The translations under genes were made by a program, and so were the position numbers. Positions 7,048 to 14,279 of a DNA stretch of 27,298 nt are shown here, one piece after another. Within the stretch, counting starts at the first letter, position 1, and every line of letters begins with the position of its first letter. Origin of the DNA: a virus; the IMG/VR virus record IMGVR_UViG_3300010370_000191, positions 1 to 27,298 of that record; one strand, given 5' to 3'. The notes beneath the pieces were generated by a model. That model saw only the letters and a list, made by a program, of their open reading frames with translations, searched no databases and was not told where the DNA came from.

Positions 7048-8497
7048 ATGGCACAGTTTAGTTTAAGCACAGCCTCTAATCTTTTTAAGATTAAATACGG
7101 TAAATAACTTGCCGCTCTAATGAGTAATCATTAGATGATAACTTCCGAAAATCGGTGAACCCTGAGATGGGAATACCGAGGTTGAATTTTAGGATTGAAT
7201 CAACCGTAACGCATAGAGTCTGGATGAAAAGACTCCACGAGTCGGAAGCAACCTGAAAAGGTTGAATATGTATGCTGAACTTATCGGAATTAAACGATAA
7301 GAAGTTTAGGGTAAAAAACCTAAGCGATAACAGCTGAAGTTAGCAGATAACACGTACAATAGTGCAAATGTTTTATTAGGCCGTTGCAAGAAGGAATATA
7401 ACTTCGTCGGTAAGAGAATGGACATCGCAATTCCAACCTCTTTCGCAGGCGGTGTGGGTTCCGGTTCATTGCCAATTGCAAACTACGCAAACGTGCAAGA
7501 TGCAGTGATCGAAGCTAAGAAAATGTATGCTGTAGGCTCTATTGATCGTGAAGCGATTAAAGCTGCTTCTGTCTCAGAAGGTGCATTCATCGAGCTCACG
7601 AAATTCTCAACCCAGAAGGCAGTTGAGTCTTGGATGAGAAACATGAGCCGTGCCCTTTTCAACGATGGCTCTGGCTCTTTAGGTGTGACCACTGCAGCTG
7701 TTGCAGGTGGTTCTGCTGCAGCTCCGACTGTGGTTATCTCTTCGACAACCTGGAAAGAAGCTAACTTCGAAGAAAAAGACTACATCATGATCGACAGTGT
7801 TGCGAATCCCTACAGCACATCTGCTATTTGGGAAATCACCGCTGTTGCTCCTGCTACTCGTACTCTTACTTTAGCTCGTATTGCAGGTACTGTGGATTTG
7901 ACGGCCGATGCCGGTGCAAAAACCCTCTACATGCAATATTCTAAAGATGCAGACCCAAGCGGTTTGAAAGGTGTTTTAGATGCAACCTCAGGCACTCAGT
8001 ATTCCATTACTGTGGGCCGTCGGTGGCAAGCTTCGGCTCAGATTGCAGCGAGCGGTGCAGGTATTACAGCTGACCTCCTCAACCAAGGAATGATGGAAGT
8101 GCAACGCAAATGCGGCAAGGTGCCAAATTTGATCATCACTTCTTTCACTCAGTACCGTAAACTTTTGAACATCTTGGAAGACCAAAAGCAGTACTTGCTC
8201 GATCCAAGGGCTCAAGACTTGATCGGTAAAATCAGCTTCCGTGGTTTGGAATTCATGTCCGCTGCAGGACCTGTGGGTATTTTCCCTGAGCGTTTCTGCG
8301 AAGACGATAGGGTTTACTTACTCAATGACAACTTCCTGACCCTCCATCACAGACCTGATTTTGGTTTCTTTGATGATGACGGAACTGTCCTTTTGCGTGA
8401 TGCATCTTCCGACTCTTACAGCTTCCGCTTTGGCGGATACCTGCAAGCCTACATCGTGCCTCCATTCCATGGAGTCATCAGCGGACTTGCAGTCTAA
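7048..8497 (+). CDS. major capsid protein, split by a group I intron (join 7048-7101, 7337-8497)
   Basis: The spliced reading frame gives 404 residues, beginning MAQFSLSTASNLFKIKYG (exon 1, 18 codons) and continuing KLADNTYNSANVLLGRCKKE (exon 2). The join restores a continuous capsid N-terminus. The long open frame visible in genomic DNA starts at the internal ATG 7418, which has no ribosome binding site. Exon 1 has a GAAAGG site before its ATG, directly after the scaffold gene. The protein has the features of a phage coat protein: Ala/Gly/Ser-rich, a long helix near residues 75-125, and beta-rich C-terminal parts. Unspliced mRNA ends at a TAA (7105-7107), yielding only a 19-residue peptide. 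A strong terminator follows the stop. Confidence 0.88.
7102..7336 (+). ncRNA. self-splicing group I intron (IA-like, ORF-less, 235 nt)
   Basis: Every core helix can be drawn. P1: exon CGGU (7098-7101) with GCCG (7111-7114), U.G pair at the splice site. P2: 7117-7123/7128-7134 with a GUAA loop. P3: CUUCCGA 7142-7148/UCGGAAG 7242-7248. P4: UCGGU 7152-7156/7175-7179. P5: CCC 7160-7162/GGG 7169-7171. P6: GGUUGA 7180-7185/7200-7205. P7: GCAUA 7211-7215/UAUGC 7271-7275. P7.1: GAGUC 7216-7220/7231-7235. P8: CAACC 7249-7253/7260-7264. P9: 7280-7286/7295-7301. P9.1: 7304-7310/7319-7325. P10: AACUU 7106-7110 pairs with the 3' exon AAGUU 7337-7341. The 5' exon ends in U and the intron ends in G. P7.1 suggests subgroup IA. 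No endonuclease gene is inside. Confidence 0.94.
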
Positions 8498-8512
8498 TCA
8501 ACTGAACCGATT

Positions 8513-8543
8513 GGCTAGGGGGGAAACTCCCTAGCCTATTTTT
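8513..8543 (+). terminator. rho-independent terminator after the capsid gene
   Basis: GGCTAGGG (8513-8520) and CCCTAGCC (8529-8536) form an 8-bp GC-rich stem with an 8-nt loop, followed by TATTTTT. It lies 15 bases after the major capsid stop and before the next gene. It may limit read-through from the highly expressed capsid gene into the fiber genes. Confidence 0.85.
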
Positions 8544-8560
8544 CCACGGAGAAAAAAATC

Positions 8561-8890
8561 ATGCTACGTGAAATTAAATCCCCTCAAAGACTTCCAAGAC
8601 AACTTCACTTCAAAATTGACGGTGTTTCGACTTCAAGCCTTTTGGTCGGCCAATACGATGGCGTCCTGACTGTAAATGGTACTGGAGACTACACTGTGAC
8701 TTTCAATAAGCCATTTGCTCGTGTGCCTGTAGTTTCGGCCACGGTCGGTGGAGCTGCAATTGGAGTTGCTTTGGTTTCTTCTGCTACGGCTTCCGCTGTG
8801 ACAGTTAAGACTTATGACTTAGCTGCCGCAGCTTTGGACGCTGAACTGCATCTTATGGTCCAAGGCTTTGACGCTTTAGATCAATACTAA
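8561..8890 (+). CDS. small virion protein, beta-rich (putative)
   Basis: A 109-residue protein after the capsid terminator. The sequence is rich in Val, Thr, Ala and Gly with alternating strands (TVNGTGDYTVTFNKPFARVP, then VSATVGGAAIGVALV), typical of small beta-sandwich virion proteins such as capsid decorations or fiber modules. No catalytic motif is seen. A CACGGAG ribosome binding site precedes the ATG. Its place next to the capsid gene favours a head protein, but this is inference only. Confidence 0.6.
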   Translation: MLREIKSPQRLPRQLHFKIDGVSTSSLLVGQYDGVLTVNGTGDYTVTFNKPFARVPVVSATVGGAAIGVALVSSATASAVTVKTYDLAAAALDAELHLMVQGFDALDQY

Positions 8891-8899
8891 TTAATAAAG

Positions 8900-8977
8900 T
8901 GCGCTGTAGCTCAGAGGTAGAGCTGAGTTACTCCTGACGAGGAGAACTAGGGCGAGGGTTCGAATCCCTCCAGCGCA
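8900..8977 (+). tRNA. tRNA-like element with over-long anticodon arm
   Basis: A 7-bp acceptor stem UGCGCUG (8900-8906)/CAGCGCA (8971-8977), U8-A9, D stem GCUC/GAGC (8909-8912/8920-8923) with loop AGAGGUA, and T arm GAGGG-UUCGAAU-CCCUC (8954-8970) are all canonical. The anticodon arm is not. AGUU/AACU plus CUCCU/AGGAG stack into a 9-bp stem with one bulged A and a GACG loop (8926-8948), so no 7-nt anticodon loop can be drawn. CCA is not encoded; a run of eight T follows. It could be a degenerate tRNA (a Val GAC anticodon would be the nearest reading) or a non-decoding tRNA mimic. Confidence 0.6.
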
Positions 8978-8996
8978 TTTTTTTTGAAAGGTTCTT

Positions 8997-9335
8997 ATGG
9001 CTTCAGTCAATAGGTTACAGCTTTCGAGCGGTGCGATTAGTGGAGACACGAATGGGACTGCTTATACCTTAGAAGGATTGCAATTAGACTTTGCAGGCCT
9101 TTTAAAAATTAGTGCATTAGGTGCCGGAACCAGTTTGGTTGTAAAGATTCAAACTAGTCCAGACAACTCAAATTGGATTGATTGGATCACCTTTACCACT
9201 GCAACTGCTACAGGCGGAGAAGTAGTCCGTGCAACCACTTTCGGTATGACTTATGTGAGAGCTAAATTTGATTTTACAGGCGGAACTGAAACTTGCACCG
9301 CTACTGTCGATTTATTTTATGATAAGCGCAGATAG
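8997..9335 (+). CDS. small virion protein, beta-sandwich type (putative)
   Basis: A 112-residue protein with alternating strands. The segment VVKIQTSPDNSNWIDW (about residues 47-62) is typical of small phage structural modules that measure or bind along a beta-sandwich. GTETCTATVDLFYD near the end reads as the last strand. A GAAAGG site lies before the ATG, just after the tRNA-like element. It is probably a virion surface or fiber-associated protein; the exact role cannot be read. Confidence 0.6.
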   Translation: MASVNRLQLSSGAISGDTNGTAYTLEGLQLDFAGLLKISALGAGTSLVVKIQTSPDNSNWIDWITFTTATATGGEVVRATTFGMTYVRAKFDFTGGTETCTATVDLFYDKRR

Positions 9336-9352
9336 TTTGATTTTTTTTAAAA

Positions 9353-9358
9353 TATAAT
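9353..9358 (+). promoter_or_regulatory. candidate promoter -10 box
   Basis: A perfect TATAAT lies in an AT-rich tract (T8AAAA) between the 112-residue virion gene and the long fiber gene, 88 bases before the latter's ATG. There is no convincing -35 at 17 bases (CAGATA), so the call is weak. It would restart transcription of the fiber genes after the tRNA-like element and its T run. Confidence 0.3.
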
Positions 9359-9445
9359 TCATAACTTCATTCTAGGTAAACGTGCTAGCCAAGGATGGCA
9401 CTCCGAATACACAAAGATCCGCAATAATGACGGGGAGGTTTTAAG

Positions 9446-11290
9446 ATGAGTATAAAAGGTTGGCCAACGCAGGAAAAAGACGCAAGGTTAAGTCCACAAT
9501 TCGCAACTGTTGAGCCTGTTAGAACACTTCAGCATTCACTTTCAGTTTTAGCACATCAATTCGTAAGAGAAGTAGGAACCGACACGGTCGAAGCTAGTTC
9601 AACCGTCACGGTAATTAATGCAACATCTCATGCTGCACAAGCAGGTGATGTAATTCGTTTTACTTCCGGAACTTTGAGCGGACAAGAAGTCAAAGTTTAC
9701 GCCGTTTCTACTAATGAAATTACTCTTGCAGAGGAATTACCTTCTGCTCCTGCTTTAGGCGTTGGGTTTCAAATTTTAAGACATAAGTATCCTGTAGTTG
9801 AAACCACAGGCGAAATAAAAGTCACAGGCACTTTTTCCACTACAGAAGCTGCAGTTGCCGCTGATGGTGACCCTCTTCCTGCTCTAACCAAAGTAGTATC
9901 AGGTTATGACGGTGCAGCAGTTCAGGTTTTAAAAACTGATTCAAATGGAGAGTTACAGGTTGATGTGCTCTCAAGTGCTTTGCCTACTGGAGCTGCAACT
10001 AGTGCAAAGCAAGACTCTGAAATCTCTTTATTGACCACGATTGACGCAGATACTTCCACATTATCTGCTTGTGTGAGCTCAAATAAAGTTCAAACAGATG
10101 TAAATTCCATTATTAACACAGTGGATTCGTCAAATAGCACTACGGTAGCACTTGCAGGCGGTGCAAATTTTACAGGTTCATGGGTTGAAAATAAAAACTA
10201 TGGTTCAATCCAAGTAGGAATTAAAGCAGACCAGAATTCTGCGACTGATGGAGTTGAGATTCAATTCTCCAATGATGGCTCTACGGTTCACCATTCACAT
10301 GTTTATACTTATTATACAGCGAGCGGTGGAATAGGTTACCTTTTCCAACCCGAGTTCAAATATTACAGAATTAAATTCACGAATGGAGCTGTAGCTCAAA
10401 CCAGCTTCAGCTTATCAACTACTCCTAGATCAATAGCCTTATTTCCATCTCAATATAGGATAAACACTTCCATTACAAATGAAACCCAGGCTTTGATGAC
10501 ACGAGCAGTTATCACTGGTGAGACAACTAGTGGTGGTGGAGCCTTTGTAAACGTCAAAGTCAATCCATCAGGAGCTCTTACTGTTGACTCAACTCTTTCT
10601 GCAATAGATGCAGCACTAGCTGGGCAAAAAACTATGGCAAACTCTTTGCCTGTAGTAATTGCGTCCAATCAAAGTGCAGTTCCAGCAAGTCAGTCTGGGA
10701 CATGGAATATTAATAATATTAGCGGGACAATTAGCTTACCGACAGGAGCCGCTACTGAATCCACTTTAAGTACTTTAAATGGAAAGGTTACAGCTTGTAA
10801 TACCGGAGCTGTAACGATTTCTTCTTCGGCCCTTCCAACCGGAGCTGCAACAGAAAGTACTTTAAGTACGCTTAATGGAAAAGTAACTGCTTGTAATACT
10901 GGAGCTGTAACGATTTCCTCTGCTTTGCCTTCTGGAACGAATACGATTGGCAAGGTCGATGTAAACACTTTGTCAGTTATTGACCTGTTAGATGCAGGTA
11001 TTTTAGACACTTCAAGCACGAATATTCCTGGAAGTGCATCAAGCCCTGTTCAAGTTGTCGCATCAACTGCAGCGGCTACAAAGAAGCTACAACTTTTAGA
11101 TACGACTGGAGCCTTTGTGGGAATTTACACAGGCGGTTCTGGGTCGGAAGTTTTACAATTCGTCATGGGCCCAGGCTCAGATCAAACTATTGAGCATGCT
11201 ATACCTGCTTCCACAAGAATCAGTTTAAAGCGTCTTGATTCAACCACTGCAGTCTCTACAGGGATTGTAGCGATTAACTTCATCGGATGA
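9446..11290 (+). CDS. fiber / structural protein with tandem repeats
   Basis: A 614-residue Ser/Thr/Ala-rich protein with the look of a phage tail-fiber or head-fiber polypeptide: long beta-rich, low-charge segments and no enzyme motif. Residues about 240-330 form a compact domain (SWVENKNYGSIQVGIKADQN, then VEIQFSNDGSTVHH). The segment ASQSGTWNINNISGTISLPT (from about 413) is a common phage fiber linker, followed by a two-copy 31-32-residue repeat. The C-terminal 90 residues may be the trimer tip. A GGGGAGG site precedes the ATG. It probably works with the next two fiber genes in host recognition. Confidence 0.7.
   Translation: MSIKGWPTQEKDARLSPQFATVEPVRTLQHSLSVLAHQFVREVGTDTVEASSTVTVINATSHAAQAGDVIRFTSGTLSGQEVKVYAVSTNEITLAEELPSAPALGVGFQILRHKYPVVETTGEIKVTGTFSTTEAAVAADGDPLPALTKVVSGYDGAAVQVLKTDSNGELQVDVLSSALPTGAATSAKQDSEISLLTTIDADTSTLSACVSSNKVQTDVNSIINTVDSSNSTTVALAGGANFTGSWVENKNYGSIQVGIKADQNSATDGVEIQFSNDGSTVHHSHVYTYYTASGGIGYLFQPEFKYYRIKFTNGAVAQTSFSLSTTPRSIALFPSQYRINTSITNETQALMTRAVITGETTSGGGAFVNVKVNPSGALTVDSTLSAIDAALAGQKTMANSLPVVIASNQSAVPASQSGTWNINNISGTISLPTGAATESTLSTLNGKVTACNTGAVTISSSALPTGAATESTLSTLNGKVTACNTGAVTISSALPSGTNTIGKVDVNTLSVIDLLDAGILDTSSTNIPGSASSPVQVVASTAAATKKLQLLDTTGAFVGIYTGGSGSEVLQFVMGPGSDQTIEHAIPASTRISLKRLDSTTAVSTGIVAINFIG
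10736..10924 (+). repeat. two-copy coding repeat in the fiber gene
   Basis: Two successive units (10736-10831, 32 codons; 10832-10924, 31 codons) each encode LPTGAATESTLSTLNGKV-TACNTGAVTISS. The amino acids of the shared 30 positions are identical, but many third codon positions differ (for example TTA/CTT, GCC/GCT, GTT/GTA). A partial LPTGAAT copy occurs further upstream near 9978. Confidence 0.85.
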
Positions 11291-11312
11291 TGAACTAGGG
11301 AGACCTACTTAA

Positions 11313-13337
11313 ATGCCAGCGACAATCTTTTCGGGAACTAAAGTTAAGACTCTAAAAAGCACACTAGATTTAAACGGTGGGAACGACATCATTAGTTCGA
11401 CTACCGATCCAACGTCCGTTGCAGTCAGTGCAAATATTGGATCACTCCTTCTTAATAGCTCAAACGGCAAATTATACCGAAAGAATGACTCGGGAAGTTC
11501 GACTAATTGGAGCGAAGTAGGCTCAGGCGGGACCGCTGGGATTAACTATATTACTAACCCTAATGCTGAGACCAATACTACCGGATGGGCCACTTATGCA
11601 GACGCTGCAGGCGCAAGCCCTGTAGACGGAACTGGTGGGAGTCCTAACGTCACTTGGACTCGGTCTACAACTACTCCTTTAAGAGGTTCTGCTGATTTCA
11701 ATTTTGTGAAAGATGCAGCGAATCGCCAAGGAGAGGGTGTTAGTGCTGACTTTACGATTGATAGTGCAGACACGGCAAAGGTTCTTTCGGTTTCCTTTGA
11801 CTATGAAGTTGTCTCAGGAACCTACGCAGACGGTGACTTGACCATTTACATTATTGCAGATCCTTCAGGCACTCCTGTTGTCATTCAACCTGCTGGGTAT
11901 ACGGTCCTATCTGCTACGGCCGGCACGAAAATGAAAGCGACTGCAACTTTTCAAACGCAAGCCACTGGCACGAGCTATAGGCTTTGCCTACATGTAGCTT
12001 CGACGTCGGCAAGTGCTTATACTTTAGCTCTTGATAACGTAGTGTGTGGACCTCAACCTGTTTTAATTGCTCCTGCAATGACAGATTGGAAGACTTATAC
12101 ACCAGCTAATTTAAATTTAGGAACATTAACAAGCGCAACTTTTGTCTATCGTCGAGTCGGAGATTCTGTAGAAGTAGTAGGTCGTTTTACTTCAGGAACT
12201 GTTTCTTCTGGGGACATGGCAATTGGTTTGCCTAGTGGGTTAGTCTCAGCTGGAACCGATAGAATTCCAGCGACAGCAATTTGCGGCAAAGGAAATTACG
12301 GAGTTAATACTACTAACCAAATTGATCCATTAGTTGTAGCAAGTTCAAGTTATATTTATTTCGGTGTTCAAAGCGGTTCAACTAACGGATTAGCAAATTA
12401 TAATGCAGCGAGTTTTGGATCAGGAACGACAATGAGTTTCTTTGCTCGTGTTCCAATTTCAGGTTGGTCCTCAAATGCTATAAGTTCAGCTGATACTGAT
12501 TCACGAATTATCATGGCTCAAGTTAGTTTGGCCAGTAACTATGCGGTTGGTGCCAACGCTGTTGTTAAGTATGATACAATTGTAAAAGACACATCTGCGA
12601 TGTATTCGACATCATCAGGGTTAATGACAATCCCAGTTTCTGGGTTTTATTGTATTACTACATCCAATCAAGAAAACGGTTCCACAGCTCCATTATTATA
12701 TAAAAACGGGTCCCAATTAGTTCGCTTAGCAGATTTAAGTGCTAACGTTTATGGTAGTTCTTCGTATACTGGTTATTTTAACGCTGGAGACACTGTAGGG
12801 TTATATTCTTCAGGTGCCGTTACATTTTTTGGTGGATCTCCATCTCCTTGTAACTTTGCAATCTTCAGACTCTCCGGCCCCGCAGTAGTTCAAGCAACTG
12901 AAACAGTTGCGGCATCGCTTCAACTTAGTACTAGTACGGCTGCGATCGCTAATTCTACGGATACTAAAATTCCGTTTGATGTAAAAATATTTGATACCCA
13001 CAATGCTTTTTCAACTAGCACAAACTCATACACCGTGCCTGTTACAGGTACTTATCATATTCATGGTGCATATCTGTGGAAGGGTACAACGTCAACGGCT
13101 GACTATAGGACTACACTAAATAAAAATAGTTCTCTACTTCGAGCACAATATCAACCAAGTAAATCGGGCACTGCAAACTTAGCACATGGTGTCACATTTG
13201 ATTATCTTGAAAAATTAAATGCCGGCGATGTGATTTATGTTACATGTTATCAATCAACAGGGGGAGCGTTAGCAATTTGGGGTAACGATCTCTTAAACGG
13301 TGTTGGATCTTTAATGATTGAAAGAATAGGTAACTAA
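11313..13337 (+). CDS. tail fiber / receptor-binding protein with C1q-like domains
   Basis: A 674-residue protein. Residues about 20-70 read as a short virion-attachment or trimer region (IGSLLLNSSNGKLYRKNDSG, the common label-style fiber motif). Residues 75-250 resemble a carbohydrate-binding beta-sandwich (NYITNPNAETNTTGWATY start, LALDNVVCG end). Two C-terminal units look like C1q/TNF-type trimer domains: one ending near 530 (IPVSGFYCITTS, FNAGDTVGLYSS), one ending at 674 (VPVTGTYHIHGAYLW, LNAGDVIYVTCYQS). The order attachment, sugar binding, two C1q-like heads suggests a receptor-binding fiber. An AGGGAG site lies upstream. Domain names are from pattern recognition only. Confidence 0.72.
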   Translation: MPATIFSGTKVKTLKSTLDLNGGNDIISSTTDPTSVAVSANIGSLLLNSSNGKLYRKNDSGSSTNWSEVGSGGTAGINYITNPNAETNTTGWATYADAAGASPVDGTGGSPNVTWTRSTTTPLRGSADFNFVKDAANRQGEGVSADFTIDSADTAKVLSVSFDYEVVSGTYADGDLTIYIIADPSGTPVVIQPAGYTVLSATAGTKMKATATFQTQATGTSYRLCLHVASTSASAYTLALDNVVCGPQPVLIAPAMTDWKTYTPANLNLGTLTSATFVYRRVGDSVEVVGRFTSGTVSSGDMAIGLPSGLVSAGTDRIPATAICGKGNYGVNTTNQIDPLVVASSSYIYFGVQSGSTNGLANYNAASFGSGTTMSFFARVPISGWSSNAISSADTDSRIIMAQVSLASNYAVGANAVVKYDTIVKDTSAMYSTSSGLMTIPVSGFYCITTSNQENGSTAPLLYKNGSQLVRLADLSANVYGSSSYTGYFNAGDTVGLYSSGAVTFFGGSPSPCNFAIFRLSGPAVVQATETVAASLQLSTSTAAIANSTDTKIPFDVKIFDTHNAFSTSTNSYTVPVTGTYHIHGAYLWKGTTSTADYRTTLNKNSSLLRAQYQPSKSGTANLAHGVTFDYLEKLNAGDVIYVTCYQSTGGALAIWGNDLLNGVGSLMIERIGN

Positions 13338-13449
13338 TGAAAAAGTCTAGAATAAAAAATTTGCAAGGTATTGAAATTAGACAAGTTGAAATGCTTTGAC
13401 TGGGACTGCTACAGAAAATACAGTAGCAATTTGCAGGGTTGAAAATTAA
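13337..13449 (+). pseudogene. frameshifted small structural gene fragment
   Basis: An ATG overlapping the previous stop (TAATG) opens a 20-codon frame MKKSRIKNLQGIEIRQVEML ending at TGA 13397-13399. In the -1 frame from 13393 the text ALTGTATENTVAICRVEN runs to TAA 13447-13449. ALTGTxxET-like text is common at the start of phage beta-domain proteins, so the two halves look like one 37-38-residue product separated by a single-base indel. It may be a decayed module, a sequencing error or a programmed shift. Its downstream end carries the ribosome binding site of the next gene. Confidence 0.4.
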
Positions 13450-13460
13450 GGAGCAAATGA

Positions 13461-14042
13461 ATGGCCTATACTACGCTTAGCTTAGGGTTAACTCTGACTA
13501 TCCCCACAAGTGGGACTAGGAATTGGGCCTCAACTCTTTACTCGACTACTTGGACTAAGATTTCAAACCATGGGCATACTGGAAGTGGTGATGGAAATAA
13601 AATGGTCACAGGCTCTTATACTGATCTATCTGTCACCACTGCTAAGATTGATAACCTTGCAGTTACATCGGGTAAGATTGCAAATAACGCTGTAACTAAA
13701 ACTCAGCTTTCAAAGAACCTTCCACTTTGGCAAGCCGCAACTTTGATGCCTAGCGGTACGGCTGAAACAATAGATTGGGACAATGGCAATATTCAGAAGT
13801 TAGATTTGGCTAGTGCTAGTGGAAATGTAACGTTAACGTTGAGCAACCCTATCGCAGGCGCATTTTACAAGTTATATGTGATTCAAGGAGCTGCACCTTT
13901 GGATGTTATTTTCCCAGCTTCTGTAAAATGGCCACAGGCACAGGCTCCAATTTTTTCGACATCTGCAAGTGCAGTTGATTCGGTAACTCTTTACTACGAT
14001 GGAACCAGTTATTTTGCAGACTGGCAATTAGACTATAGTTGA
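13461..14042 (+). CDS. small fiber protein
   Basis: A 193-residue protein with clear fiber features. NHGHTGSGDGN (residues about 36-46) is a common tail-fiber motif, followed by a repeat of the form KIDNLAVTSGKIANNAVTKT (about 62-81) that forms a beta-helical shaft. A C-terminal beta domain (DLASASGNVTLTLSNPIAGA, then VTLYYDGTSYFADWQLDYS) could be a tip. AAGGAG lies 8 bases before the ATG; an earlier ATG at 13457 closes after 7 codons and is not the start. It is probably an assembly partner or short side fiber next to the C1q-like fiber. Confidence 0.7.
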   Translation: MAYTTLSLGLTLTIPTSGTRNWASTLYSTTWTKISNHGHTGSGDGNKMVTGSYTDLSVTTAKIDNLAVTSGKIANNAVTKTQLSKNLPLWQAATLMPSGTAETIDWDNGNIQKLDLASASGNVTLTLSNPIAGAFYKLYVIQGAAPLDVIFPASVKWPQAQAPIFSTSASAVDSVTLYYDGTSYFADWQLDYS

Positions 14043-14050
14043 GGTGAAAG

Positions 14051-14275
14051 ATGGACCCACTTATTGGAGGCGCGGCAATTCTAGGAGCAGTTAATTTAAT
14101 TGGGGGACTTTTTAATCAAGCAAGCCAAAGAGCTCAACAAGAAAAACAGATGCAATTTAATTTGGCTCAACAACAGAGCCAATTAGAGCAAGCAGGTATT
14201 CAACAAGCAATGCAAGGAAAGCAACAGGCTCTAGCTGGGTTAGTAGAGGCTTATCGTGCTGCTTTAATGAGGTGA
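14051..14275 (+). CDS. small Gln/Ala-rich virion protein (paralog 1)
   Basis: A 74-residue protein with a hydrophobic Gly/Ala N-terminus (IGGAAILGAVNLIGGLF) and a Gln-rich helical rest, ending ALAGLVEAYRAALMR. The pattern repeats in the next gene (GAGISAGINLLGGLLGSAAQ, and DALGRLMQNYKQSL at the end), so the two are probably tandem paralogs. Such hydrophobic-plus-coiled-coil proteins among podovirus tail genes are often internal or ejection proteins, but the role here is inferred. A GAGGTGAAAG site precedes the ATG. Confidence 0.6.
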   Translation: MDPLIGGAAILGAVNLIGGLFNQASQRAQQEKQMQFNLAQQQSQLEQAGIQQAMQGKQQALAGLVEAYRAALMR

Positions 14276-14279
14276 TGAA

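Noticed and set aside
7418-8497. ATG 7418 as the true major capsid start
   Set aside because: No ribosome binding site precedes it, the frame stays open to 7331 with capsid-like text, and exon 1 with its own site joins in frame after intron removal.
10690-11019. 109-codon open frame on the minus strand inside the fiber gene
   Set aside because: It mirrors the coding repeat on the plus strand, has no ribosome binding site and no recognisable domain.
13394-13400. CTT TGA C as an RF2-type programmed +1 frameshift site
   Set aside because: The +1 frame gives only about 14 unlikely residues before a stop, and no Shine-Dalgarno-like stimulator sits at the right place; the -1 frame text fits better, so a one-base indel is simpler.
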